A stretch of 64,000 bases of DNA from Phycisphaerae bacterium (GTDB lineage: Bacteria > Planctomycetota > Phycisphaerae > Phycisphaerales > SM1A02). The stretch's first letter is position 1, and each line of letters starts with the position of its first letter. Shown in pieces: positions 8,794 to 17,883 of the stretch. The notes beneath the pieces were generated by a model. That model was not told the origin of the DNA and did not search any database. It was given only the letters and a program-made list of their open reading frames with translations. Location of the stretch: NCBI GenBank assembly GCA_002716385.1, contig PBAX01000008.1, positions 101,182-165,181 of the forward strand. Reading direction: 5' to 3'. A program made the translations under genes and the position numbers.

Positions 8794-11700
8794 TCAGCGT
8801 CTCGGGCACGGGCCCCAGTTCTCTATCGCTATCAACAGGTCATCGACTGCAACCACACCATCGTCGTTGAGATCGTGGTCCGAGGTTCCCCATGAGCTGA
8901 TCAGGGTGAGGAGGTCGTCGATGTTGACGATGCCATCGGCCTGGACATCACCCAGTTCATAGCAGGTGCCGGGGCCATCGGGGATCTCGACGGTCGAAAG
9001 CAAGGAGATGCTCATGTCGCCGGGATCGCCGTTTCGGAAGAGCGTGCCGCCATTGATGGAGATCAGATCATCGGAAGCATCCGCATCGAGGCTGCCGCTG
9101 CCGACGAGCATCGGATTCATGCCCTCCTCGAGCGTCTGCTCGAGTGAGTACGTGACATCGCATTCCGAATTCAACTGCGTGTCGTTTCGGTAGACCAGAA
9201 CCGCGGAGTTCAGGGAATCCGGCATCGCGACCACGCTGAGATCGAGATCCCCATCTCCGTCGTAGTCGAGAAGGGTCAGGCTGCGGGGATTGTTGCCGAC
9301 AGCAAAGCTGGATTCTTCATTGAATGTTCCATTGCTGTTTCCAAGAAGAATCGAGACGGTTCCGCTGCCTATGTTTCCGACGACGACATCATCGATGCCG
9401 TCATCATTGATGTCGCCGGTATCAATTGCATTGGGATCGGAACCCACGCTGAATTCATCCTCGATAACCCAATCGAATGTAAGGCCTGTCTGGCGATTCA
9501 GGAGCATGAGCTTGTTCGAGCTGCGCAGTGCGACGACGAGTTTTCGGCCGCCCTTGCTGTTGCCGAGCTCACCAGGCTCGATCGGACCGTTCGTCTCACC
9601 TGTCAACACGCTTCCCTTGAGAAGAAGCGGACTTCTGAATGCAATCACTGACTCGAAGAAGTCGACTTGTCCATCGAGATCGCCGCCTGGCAGAATGATC
9701 GAATTCCCAGCACAGGACACGGCCAGATCGTCGTCGAGATCACCGTCGATATCCAGTGTGGCCACATCGACGGGGTTGTTTCCGGTTGACACATCGACCT
9801 GCTTGGACATGCTTGCGACATCTCCACCGTCATTCAGATACAAGGTGACCGTGTTGTCCATGGAGTTGGTCACGGCGAGATCGTTGAGGCCGTCATTGTC
9901 GTAGTCGCCACTGGCAATGCTGCTGGGTCTGTTTCCTGCCGTGAAGGTCACCTGGCTGTCGATACCGCCATTGCCGTCGTTTATGAATACATAGACCTCG
10001 CCTGGCTCGCCATCGATACTCAGTGCAATGTCATCGAATCCATCCGGAGGTCCGGAGGGTGATCCGAGATCGGTGACGACGACATCAGTGGCGGCTCCGG
10101 TGACCGTCACGTCCCCTGTTTCCGCCAGATCCAGAAGGCCATCGATGGATTCGACCGACACCGAAATGGTCACGGTGCTTCGAAGATCCTCGGAGTAGTT
10201 GATTCGAAGGTATTTGCCTGCGTCGATTCCTGGAAGGACCGCAATGCGGAATCGATTCTCGAACCCAAGCTGGGGCGTGTACCGGAGAAGATCCCATGAT
10301 GTTCCCACCGCGGGACTGCTGACACCGGAGGGAGAGGTGATCGATAGTGTTCCAGCTATATCCGCATAGCCGCCGACATCAATGGCCGGAACTCCACGGT
10401 CAGCCAGTTCTATCTGCATCTCGCCGATCTTGGTCTGCACGCAGTTGCCTGTTATCTCGAGGTTGCCGGTGCGTTCCAGCTTCAATCCACCTGGTCTGTA
10501 TGTCTCGCTTCCAATGGTCACATCGCCATCGATCTTGAGTGTTCCGTTGCTGATGCCAAGTGCACCGCGATAGTTCTGTGTGCCGCTGATCTTCACCAGG
10601 CCATTGCCGTCTGATCCAAGCGTCACAAGGCCTCCCTGCAGATCGAATTCCGGACGGGAGGGTCCGATGTCGAGTGTGCGGAATGGCAGGCTTCCACTGG
10701 CATCTATGGGCATTCTGACTGGAATCGACATGCTGACGGTGCTGTTGCCGTTGGGTGTGAACGGATGCCAATTGCTGGAGTCGTCTATGGATCCGCCGTC
10801 GACGTTCATCCACTCGAATTCAGGCAATGAAGTGGTCTGTACGCCAGAGATGCTGCCGAATCCGGTGTCGCCGGCCAATCGAATCCAACCGGTCGCGATG
10901 GTGGAGCCGTCGGTCTTTACCTGGGTTCCATACGACATCTCGGCCATTGCGCGGCGAGGGTATATCTTGCCGCTGACTTCCCAGTTGGAGTCCACCTTTC
11001 TGAATATGTAGGCCGCGCCGGTATCCATGCCCTGATTGTCATGTCCGGGGGCGCCGACCACTATCAATCCGTTGTTGATCGAGATGTCCGTTCCGACATA
11101 GTCATCCGGTTGAGTATCCAGTGTTATGAGTGTCTGGGTGCGGATCCAGGAACCACCAGTTCGTTCATAGATGAACACCTGCCCTGGTATGAGACCGTTG
11201 TAGAAGCCGTTTACATAGCCCGCCGCCTCCGCGACCACGAGCGTGTCCCCATCGATTGCGCCTTGCAGTCCCTGTTCGGTACCGAACACATGTACGAAAA
11301 CGCCACTGGTGTCATAGGGATATGTGTACGCCCAGATAGCCGAGTTGGTGACGATGACCATGTCATCATCGGAGGCATGCAGTTCCTTGATGAAGGAAGT
11401 GGCCTGCTTTGAGATTGTTTGCTGCCATTGGCCCGATTGTTGTTCGAATACGCGAATCTGGTTGTCCCAGCATGCGTAGATTCGATCCGATTCGATCTCG
11501 AGATCAGTGAGTCGCTGGACTGTGCCGGAATCGATGACGGCATCCAGCAGCCATTGATTGTTCGAGTCCTTTACATACAGGCGGATCGTGCCGTTGCTTG
11601 ATACGGCCACTCTGGTGCCATCTGTGGCCACGACCGGAATTTCGGTCGTCTGAATATCGGTCTTGAGCGTCACGGCTGCATTCGTCGCGCCGCTGTTGTA

Positions 11701-12699
11701 GAGCCTGGCGCCGGCAACCACGCTCTGATCGTCTGCGAGTTCCAGTGTGCCGGTCACGGTCAGACCGTTCGCGAGATCGAATGTGGGGAGGTCGGAGTCG
11801 GATTCGATGTCACTGGTGTTTAGCCCACGAGAAACGGTGACGGGCACCAGATAGTCCGTGCAGTCCAGCCCTTGGCAGGTCATTTCCGGTCCAAGGAAGA
11901 TCCCGCCGATTTCAGTGCAGTCCACGATGCTCAGAAGATCCTGGCAGTTGTCACCAAGGCAGCAGGCGCCGGAGCAGTTTCCTGTGCAGTCACCGCTATC
12001 GCAACCGAGCTCAAGGCAGGAAAGATCCAAATAGAACGAAGGTCCATCCCCGAGTGGATCGTATTCTTCATTCTGCTGACAGAGGCCATCGCCCAGATAA
12101 TGGATGGGGAAGCAGTTCCCCGCACAATCGGAGGTGAATCCCGGAGGGCATGTGCAGGTGGCATCGATACATGAAATGCCGAATCCGATGAAGTGCCCCC
12201 CCTGTGCGGTGCAGTCTTCGAGAGAGAGAACGTCACAGCTGCTGTCCGCATCGCAATCGGTCAGTGAACGGAAGCAGCAGGCTCCAGGGCTGTTGGGGAT
12301 ATTCGGTGGGGGATCGCAATCGCCACCATCCCATCCGAATTCCTCGCAATTCAGATAGATGGTGTTTGTTTCATACTGAGTTTGTCCGTCATGACACAGC
12401 CCGTTGCCTATCCATGAGATGGGTACGCAATGGCCGTAGCAGTCGTAGATCTCTCCTTCACTGCAGCCGCCGCCACAGTTCGAGGAACAGGTGACGTCCT
12501 CGCATTCCAGTCCGGGGTAGTGATCGCCACCCCATATATCGCATAACAACTTCGTTCTGTAATAGCAGGCGCCGGAATTGAAGCAGCAAGCGCCCATGAC
12601 CATATCGTCGTCATCGAATCCAGAGGACAGGAAATCGTCTTCCTGAGCCTGAACAGGGAAGGTCATTAGGCAGAAGATGCAGCAGAGCATCATCGCCAT
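8794..12699 (-). CDS. large secreted Cys-rich LNR / FG-GAP(VCBS) protein with dockerin-like C-terminus
   Basis: About 1301 aa when started at ATG 12699, where a signal peptide begins (MAMMLCCIFCLMTFPVQAQ). The open frame runs further upstream, but that part lacks coding character and covers the divergent promoter region. From residue 34 there are three GACC modules with six or more Cys each, separated by Notch-like LNR segments (WIGNGLCHDG ... FGWDGGDC). The middle resembles beta-propeller/hemagglutinin-like and autotransporter-like beta repeats. The last third holds FG-GAP/VCBS calcium-type repeats (DYDNDGLNDLAV, DIDGDLDDDLAV, DINDDGIDDVVV). The final 60 residues are a dockerin-like pair (DVQADGIVNIDDLL and DLNDDGVVAVDDLL). 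It is likely a cell-surface or secreted adhesive protein; ligand unknown. Confidence 0.85.
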   Translation of the reverse strand: MAMMLCCIFCLMTFPVQAQEDDFLSSGFDDDDMVMGACCFNSGACYYRTKLLCDIWGGDHYPGLECEDVTCSSNCGGGCSEGEIYDCYGHCVPISWIGNGLCHDGQTQYETNTIYLNCEEFGWDGGDCDPPPNIPNSPGACCFRSLTDCDADSSCDVLSLEDCTAQGGHFIGFGISCIDATCTCPPGFTSDCAGNCFPIHYLGDGLCQQNEEYDPLGDGPSFYLDLSCLELGCDSGDCTGNCSGACCLGDNCQDLLSIVDCTEIGGIFLGPEMTCQGLDCTDYLVPVTVSRGLNTSDIESDSDLPTFDLANGLTVTGTLELADDQSVVAGARLYNSGATNAAVTLKTDIQTTEIPVVATDGTRVAVSSNGTIRLYVKDSNNQWLLDAVIDSGTVQRLTDLEIESDRIYACWDNQIRVFEQQSGQWQQTISKQATSFIKELHASDDDMVIVTNSAIWAYTYPYDTSGVFVHVFGTEQGLQGAIDGDTLVVAEAAGYVNGFYNGLIPGQVFIYERTGGSWIRTQTLITLDTQPDDYVGTDISINNGLIVVGAPGHDNQGMDTGAAYIFRKVDSNWEVSGKIYPRRAMAEMSYGTQVKTDGSTIATGWIRLAGDTGFGSISGVQTTSLPEFEWMNVDGGSIDDSSNWHPFTPNGNSTVSMSIPVRMPIDASGSLPFRTLDIGPSRPEFDLQGGLVTLGSDGNGLVKISGTQNYRGALGISNGTLKIDGDVTIGSETYRPGGLKLERTGNLEITGNCVQTKIGEMQIELADRGVPAIDVGGYADIAGTLSITSPSGVSSPAVGTSWDLLRYTPQLGFENRFRIAVLPGIDAGKYLRINYSEDLRSTVTISVSVESIDGLLDLAETGDVTVTGAATDVVVTDLGSPSGPPDGFDDIALSIDGEPGEVYVFINDGNGGIDSQVTFTAGNRPSSIASGDYDNDGLNDLAVTNSMDNTVTLYLNDGGDVASMSKQVDVSTGNNPVDVATLDIDGDLDDDLAVSCAGNSIILPGGDLDGQVDFFESVIAFRSPLLLKGSVLTGETNGPIEPGELGNSKGGRKLVVALRSSNKLMLLNRQTGLTFDWVIEDEFSVGSDPNAIDTGDINDDGIDDVVVGNIGSGTVSILLGNSNGTFNEESSFAVGNNPRSLTLLDYDGDGDLDLSVVAMPDSLNSAVLVYRNDTQLNSECDVTYSLEQTLEEGMNPMLVGSGSLDADASDDLISINGGTLFRNGDPGDMSISLLSTVEIPDGPGTCYELGDVQADGIVNIDDLLTLISSWGTSDHDLNDDGVVAVDDLLIAIENWGPCPRR

Positions 12700-12915
12700 T
12701 GTGCTTTTCAGATGTCTCAAACTCGACCCCCCTGGGAATCTTTGCTCTGCTCTCCACACATTCTGGACTATGCTTGAGTGTATGCCGCATTTTGACCCCT
12801 TCCAGCGGGAATCTGTCATATGCAGCCGAACCCCGTTTGAGTCGCCCCAGAGGGTGTATTTTAAGGGGTGATATGGTCGATAATGCGGAGGGGGCGTCCC
12901 GCAACTGGAACGAAC

Positions 12916-15279
12916 ATGGACAGACCAGAGGACTCCAATCTGGATGGGACGACAGATCCCGGAATGGGCCAAGGGGCGGATGATCCAAGTCCGTCGATGC
13001 AGCCCACCGTGGATCCCGAATCTCCACCGGATCATGTCGGTCCGGATTTCACGGTCGGGATGCCCAAGGTCATCGGTGAATACCGCATCGCGGGACTGAT
13101 CGGATCCGGGGGCATGGGCTCGGTCTACGAGGCCATGCAGGAGCATCCGCGTAGACGCGTTGCCATCAAGATGATGAAGCGCGGCATCACCTCGCGATCG
13201 GCGCAAAGGCGGTTCGAATTCGAGTCACAGTTGCTGGCAAGACTTCAGCATCCCGGTATCGCACAGGTCTATGAAGCCGGTACGCACGACGATGGCGAGG
13301 GCGGTGTTCCCTACTTCGTCATGGAATACATTCCGAATGCAAAGGAATTGACCGACTATGCAGACGAGAAGAAGCTGAATACACGTGAGCGATTGCGATT
13401 GTTCACACAGGTCTGCGAAGCCGTCCAGCATGGTCATCTCAAGGGGATCGTCCATCGCGATCTCAAGCCCGGCAACATTCTCGTGAGTGGTGGAGGTCAC
13501 CCAAAGATCATCGATTTCGGCGTCGCCCGCACCACGGACAGCGACATGGCGCTCTCGACCTTGCAGACAAATGTGGGACAGCTGATCGGGACGCTCCAGT
13601 ACATGAGTCCCGAGCAGTGTGCCGCTGATTCCAGCGACATCGATGCGCGAAGCGACGTCTATTCACTGGGTGTGGTCCTCTTCGAATTGCTGACAGGCCA
13701 GTTGCCCTACAACGTCAGTGGCTCGGCTGTTCATGAGGCTATTCGAGTGGTTTGCGAAGTCGATCCGACCAGAATCTCGACCATCAACAAGAATCTCAAG
13801 GGTGACATCGAGACGATCGCGCTCAAGGCCATGGAGAAGGACAGGGATCGTAGATATCAGAGTGCTGTGGAGCTTCGAAGGGATATCCAGCATTTTCTGG
13901 ACAATGAACCGATCGAGGCCCGTCCGACCAGCCCCTGGTATCGGGTCCGCAAGTTCGTCGGTAGGAACAAGACTCTTGTGACGTCCTCCATCATCATCTG
14001 TGTGCTTGTCATCGCAGGTCTGATATGGACTTCGATCGCTCTGGGGTTGATCTCGAGTCAGCGGAACAAGCTGGCCGTAACCAATGAAGCGTTGGTTGAG
14101 TCCAACAGAGGAATGGAAGAGCAGTTCGAGGCCAGCATGTCCATCGCATCGGCCATCGGTTCGGAGATCTATGAGCAACTGCTTCGTCTGGACGCCTCGC
14201 TTTCGGTCCGCGAGGACATCGCGGAGCGACTGGTGGACCACTATGAACGTCTTTGGTTGTCATCATTGGATTCCGATGTACTCGAACTCATTGCCGAGCC
14301 CGTCGAAGCAGCGAGAATCCAGGCCAACATCGATCTTGGCGATGTACTGGGGGGATCACGTGCGGCCTACACGAACAAGGGGATGCCCTTCGAGGCGGAG
14401 AGCTACTACAAGCGGGCCTTGGATCAAGTTGTCGAATGGAAGAAACGCGAGCAGGATTCAGTCGAGGCCAACCGTATTCATGTTCTTGTTCTGCTTCGAC
14501 TTGGTGACGTTCGATACATGAGTGGCGCCCATCAGGCCGCTATGGAGAAGTATCGCGAGGCGATGGACATAGCCGAACCACTACTGGCGGATCCCGAAAG
14601 GACTAAGGAGATCGTGCAGTTGGCCAGTCAGGCCGCAACCTGTGTCGGTCAGTCGCACATCAAGATCGGAAATCTCGATCAGAGTCTCGAGATGTCAAAG
14701 CGGGCCATGAAGATCGTGGAGGATTATCTGCAGCTTCATCCCGCCACGCCGGGGCTCAAGCGGGACATGGCGCTCTCCTACCGGAATCTGGGCTTCTCCC
14801 TCAACAAGATCATGACGGAGCGGCGAGGCGTGGCGGCGGCGAGACTTGAAGCCATTCCACACTTCGAGCGTTCACATGAATTGTTCGATGAGCTTGCGGA
14901 GCAGCAGCCGAACAATGGTCGTGCCCAGCGTGATCTTGCCTGGGCCAACTATTACATCGCCTATTTCGAATCTGAAGGTGGAGATCCGGCCAATGGGCGC
15001 TCGGCGCTCGAAGCCGGGCGTGACCAGATCATTCGTCAGCTGGTGAACAATCCTGGCGATGCAGATGCCCGAACGGATGTCGTCAGATATCTGAATGTGT
15101 GCATCCAGCTCGAAGACAAGCTTGGCGGCCCGCCGCTCGCTGTTGACTCTTGTCGTCAGGCCATCCTCCAGATCCAGCCCAAGGTGGAGCAGGATCCGGA
15201 CAATCTCGCGCTAGGTGAGACCCTCAATCAGGTGAAGATACTGCTGCGTAATCTGGAGCATCCGGGGCCTGGCTACTGA
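12916..15279 (+). CDS. membrane Ser/Thr protein kinase with TPR-like C-terminal region
   Basis: A PknB-type kinase, about 787 aa from ATG 12916. That start follows GGAAC at short distance; the frame is open to 12868. The kinase domain spans about residues 54-340: glycine loop LIGSGGMGSV (61-70), ATP-binding Lys in VAIKMMKRG (about 85), catalytic loop HRDLKPGNIL, DFGVA and the APE-equivalent SPEQ. One transmembrane helix follows (LVTSSIIICVLVIAGLIW). The C-terminal region has helical TPR-like repeats that would bind partners; with a single membrane span they should lie across the membrane from the kinase. It is divergent from the large secreted protein, with about 215 bases between the starts. 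Signal and targets are unknown. Confidence 0.9.
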   Translation: MDRPEDSNLDGTTDPGMGQGADDPSPSMQPTVDPESPPDHVGPDFTVGMPKVIGEYRIAGLIGSGGMGSVYEAMQEHPRRRVAIKMMKRGITSRSAQRRFEFESQLLARLQHPGIAQVYEAGTHDDGEGGVPYFVMEYIPNAKELTDYADEKKLNTRERLRLFTQVCEAVQHGHLKGIVHRDLKPGNILVSGGGHPKIIDFGVARTTDSDMALSTLQTNVGQLIGTLQYMSPEQCAADSSDIDARSDVYSLGVVLFELLTGQLPYNVSGSAVHEAIRVVCEVDPTRISTINKNLKGDIETIALKAMEKDRDRRYQSAVELRRDIQHFLDNEPIEARPTSPWYRVRKFVGRNKTLVTSSIIICVLVIAGLIWTSIALGLISSQRNKLAVTNEALVESNRGMEEQFEASMSIASAIGSEIYEQLLRLDASLSVREDIAERLVDHYERLWLSSLDSDVLELIAEPVEAARIQANIDLGDVLGGSRAAYTNKGMPFEAESYYKRALDQVVEWKKREQDSVEANRIHVLVLLRLGDVRYMSGAHQAAMEKYREAMDIAEPLLADPERTKEIVQLASQAATCVGQSHIKIGNLDQSLEMSKRAMKIVEDYLQLHPATPGLKRDMALSYRNLGFSLNKIMTERRGVAAARLEAIPHFERSHELFDELAEQQPNNGRAQRDLAWANYYIAYFESEGGDPANGRSALEAGRDQIIRQLVNNPGDADARTDVVRYLNVCIQLEDKLGGPPLAVDSCRQAILQIQPKVEQDPDNLALGETLNQVKILLRNLEHPGPGY

Positions 15280-15291
15280 TTGCAGAATTGA

Positions 15292-15322
15292 CGACACCTC
15301 CGCATCAAATGCGAAGGTGTCG
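15292..15322. terminator. bidirectional hairpin between convergent genes
   Basis: A 14-bp stem, CGACACCTCCGCAT / ATGCGAAGGTGTCG, with a CAA loop sits between the kinase stop (15279) and the peroxiredoxin stop (15349). The single mismatch becomes a G-U pair in minus-strand RNA. There is no T run on either side, so termination efficiency is uncertain. Confidence 0.6.
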
Positions 15323-15348
15323 TGTGCAATGTCTCGTGAAAGATCGAA

Positions 15349-15831
15349 TCAGTTGGTCTGAGCCAGGGATTCCGTGGCTTTCATCACCTCTTCGTATGGA
15401 GGCTCGTCACCAGGCGAATCGCTCAGCCAGCACCAGGCGACCTTGCCATCGGCGTCGAGTACGTAGACCGAACGACGGGCAACGTCGTATCCAGACATGC
15501 CGGCCAGATCCGGGAAGACGAGATCCCAGGCCTTGATGGTGCTTCGGTCATGATCGGACAGAATCGGAAACTCGATGTTGTTGGCAGCCGCGAAGGCGGC
15601 ATTGGCGAATCGTGAGTCGACCGAGATGCCGAGGACTGCAGCGTCGACATCGTTGAATCGACTCATCGAATCCCTGAATGTGCAGAGTTCCTTTTCGCAG
15701 ACGCCAGTGAAGGCTGCGGGGAAAAACGCGATGACGACTGGCTTGCCGGTCATCTCCGAAAGTTTGGTGAGGTTGCCCTGACCGTCATAGAGTTCAAAGT
15801 CGGGGGCTTGTTGGCCGGTTTCGAGAGGCAT
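15349..15831 (-). CDS. peroxiredoxin (AhpE/BCP-like, AhpC/TSA family)
   Basis: A 160-aa thioredoxin-fold peroxidase that reduces hydrogen peroxide and organic hydroperoxides in the cytosol. The peroxidatic Cys is C45 in PAAFTGVCEKELCTF, with a second Cys at 50, as in the BCP arrangement of Cys45/Cys50; the surrounding sequence is closest to AhpE. The Arg that completes the active site is seen further down in the DVARRSVYVLD region. The start at 15831 is set by AGGAG 9 bases upstream; the frame is open to 15912 but that extension is not family-like. It stands alone, converging on the kinase gene. Confidence 0.92.
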   Translation of the reverse strand: MPLETGQQAPDFELYDGQGNLTKLSEMTGKPVVIAFFPAAFTGVCEKELCTFRDSMSRFNDVDAAVLGISVDSRFANAAFAAANNIEFPILSDHDRSTIKAWDLVFPDLAGMSGYDVARRSVYVLDADGKVAWCWLSDSPGDEPPYEEVMKATESLAQTN

Positions 15832-16386
15832 GGCTCTTATCTCCTGAAAGTATTGATGGAGAGGGAGTTTATGAGCAAATGCAGGAGCTTTGCCAGTCCA
15901 GGATCGATTCAATTCAATGCCTGTTCAAAAGTAGTCCCTGAAGTCGCTCATGGTGGCGAATCGATCCTGACACTGAGCGATGTAAATGCCGTTCTTTTCT
16001 TGGTTTGCACTGAAAAATCACCTCCGACCGTTGGACGGCCGAAGGTGACGGAAGAGAAGAGAAGGAAATCTCTACGTGTATTCAAGCTGAAAAAGGAACT
16101 CCCCAGTCCCCGTACAGTCGTTATCGGTCCGGAGACCATTACACGCATTAGGATTTTATTCATCTTTTTTGCATCAGATGTTCACTTGATCGGTGTTTGA
16201 TCAAAGAAAAGGAGGCATCCGGATGTGTGCATGAAATTAGGTTTCATAGCCTGTTGCTATACAGTGGTTTGAGTCAATTGAAAATGACTATCGATTGAGT
16301 AGATCAGCACTTTGCGTGTGGACAACTTGTCTTGAACAGGGGCTTTGGAAAGTATTCGGTATCCATGAGATCTGGAGGTGGTGCAT
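15832..16386. other. 555-base gene-free stretch with a hairpin terminator and a possible mini-ORF
   Basis: No credible protein gene is visible. It contains a 13-bp hairpin at 16019-16047 followed on the minus strand by five U (see separate entry), an inverted TTGATC/GATCAA pair near 16183-16206, and a GGAGG at 16211 followed by a 15-codon frame (16225-16272). The glpK promoter must lie in its right part. The base composition is more AT-rich than in the neighbouring genes. Confidence 0.6.
16013..16047 (-). terminator. minus-strand intrinsic terminator without an obvious gene
   Basis: Read on the minus strand, CACCUUCGGCCGU pairs with ACGGUCGGAGGUG (13 bp including two G-U pairs) around a CCA loop, followed by AUUUUUC. 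This is a good intrinsic terminator. No minus-strand gene ends here, which suggests a short non-coding transcript arriving from the right. Confidence 0.55.
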
Positions 16387-17883
16387 ATGACCGTCATGCT
16401 CGCATTGGATGAGGGAACGACAAGTTGTCGCGCGATCCTCTTTGACATGGAAGGCAAGCGTCTTGCCGTTGAGCAGGAGGAGTTCGCCCAGATCTATCCG
16501 CAGCCTGGATGGGTTGAGCACGATGCGAAGGGGATCTTCGAGACTCAGGTCAGAATGGCATCTCAGGTTCTGGCTAAGCCCGGACTGGATCTATCGGATC
16601 TGGTCGGCATCGGCATCACCAACCAGCGTGAGACCGTGGTGCTGTGGGATCGTCGAACGGGTGAGCCCATCCACAATGCAATTGTCTGGCAGGATCTTCG
16701 AACAGCCAATCTGATGAACCGTTGGAATGGCAGCGAGCAGCTTGTGCGTTCCAGAACAGGCCTGCTTCTCGATCCCTATTTCTGTGCAAGCAAACTGTGG
16801 TGGTTGCTCGAGAATGTGGACGGCGCGAAGGCTGCCGCTCGTGATGGTCATCTTGCGTTCGGAACCATCGATTGCTGGCTGCTCTGGAATCTGACGGGAG
16901 GCAAGGTCCATGCCACGGATGAGAGCAACGCGTCAAGGACCTTGCTCTACAACATCCATGATCGATGCTGGGATCGGGAACTTCTTGATCTCTTCGATAT
17001 ACCGGACAGCATTCTGCCCGAAGTGGTTCCCTGCAGCGGGCATCTTGGAGATGCGACCTGCTTTGGCGATTCCATTCCCGTCCGTGGCATGATCGGTGAT
17101 CAGCAGTCGGCGTTGTTCGGGCAGGCATGCGTCGAATCGGGGATGGCCAAGAGTACCTATGGAACCGGCTGCTTCCTTCTTCTCAACACAGGTGATACCC
17201 CTGTGGAAAGCAGCAATCGTCTGTTGACGACGATTGCCTGGAGTATCGAAGGCAGTGGATGCACCTACGCTCTTGAGGGAAGCGTGTTCATGGGTGGCGC
17301 CACCATACAGTGGCTGCGGGACGGACTGGGCATCATCGAGTCGGCAGTCGAGGTTAATGAACTGGCTGCGCAGGTCGATGATTCGGGTGGTGTCGTTCTG
17401 GTGCCGGCATTCACCGGACTCGGGGCACCGTACTGGGATTCGCATGCACGGGGATCGATACTGGGCATGACGCGAGGCACGAACCGCTCGCATATCGCCC
17501 GGGCGGCACTGGAGGGAATCGCGTGCAGCGTGACGGATCTACTGCATGCGATGGAAGCGGATTCCGGACTCTCCCTGAGTCAGGTTCGAGTCGATGGGGG
17601 TGCCGCGGCGAGCGATCTGCTCATGCAGATTCAGGCCGATCTGCTTAATGTCGAGGTCTGTCGTCCAACCATGCTGGAAACGACTGCCTTCGGTGCGGCC
17701 TGCATGGCCGCGATGGCGGCAGGGGCGATCGATGGTCCCGATGCCGTCGGAGAACATTGGAAGCAGGACCGTTCGTTCACATCCAGTGTGAGTGAAGTTG
17801 CGCGTGAGAACATGCTCAATCGATGGCATGATGGAGTGGATCGATCCAGAAACTGGTCAGGAGCGGAAACAGATGAAGCGTGA
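16387..17883 (+). CDS. glpK: glycerol kinase
   Basis: FGGY-family kinase (498 aa) that phosphorylates glycerol to sn-glycerol-3-phosphate with ATP in the cytosol. The N-terminal phosphate-binding motif is LDEGTTSCRAILFD, with Glu where most members have Gln. The ATPase-domain motifs GMIGDQQSALFGQ and STYGTGCFLL, and the C-terminal VDGGAAASDLLMQIQADLL, match the family closely and the length is usual. The start is ATG 16387, preceded by GGAGG with an 8-base spacer. The gene overlaps glpD by 11 bases, so both enzymes of glycerol catabolism are made together. No glpF transporter gene or glpR regulator is adjacent. Confidence 0.95.
   Translation: MTVMLALDEGTTSCRAILFDMEGKRLAVEQEEFAQIYPQPGWVEHDAKGIFETQVRMASQVLAKPGLDLSDLVGIGITNQRETVVLWDRRTGEPIHNAIVWQDLRTANLMNRWNGSEQLVRSRTGLLLDPYFCASKLWWLLENVDGAKAAARDGHLAFGTIDCWLLWNLTGGKVHATDESNASRTLLYNIHDRCWDRELLDLFDIPDSILPEVVPCSGHLGDATCFGDSIPVRGMIGDQQSALFGQACVESGMAKSTYGTGCFLLLNTGDTPVESSNRLLTTIAWSIEGSGCTYALEGSVFMGGATIQWLRDGLGIIESAVEVNELAAQVDDSGGVVLVPAFTGLGAPYWDSHARGSILGMTRGTNRSHIARAALEGIACSVTDLLHAMEADSGLSLSQVRVDGGAAASDLLMQIQADLLNVEVCRPTMLETTAFGAACMAAMAAGAIDGPDAVGEHWKQDRSFTSSVSEVARENMLNRWHDGVDRSRNWSGAETDEA

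Noticed and set aside
12700..13206. N-terminal extension of the large dockerin-like protein
   Set aside because: The extension lacks protein-like composition, would bury the signal peptide at MAMMLCC internally, and covers the divergent kinase promoter and start.
15808..16200. Plus-strand open frame of 130 codons between peroxiredoxin and glpK
   Set aside because: No Shine-Dalgarno sequence, no family, low-complexity basic composition, and it runs through the minus-strand terminator hairpin.
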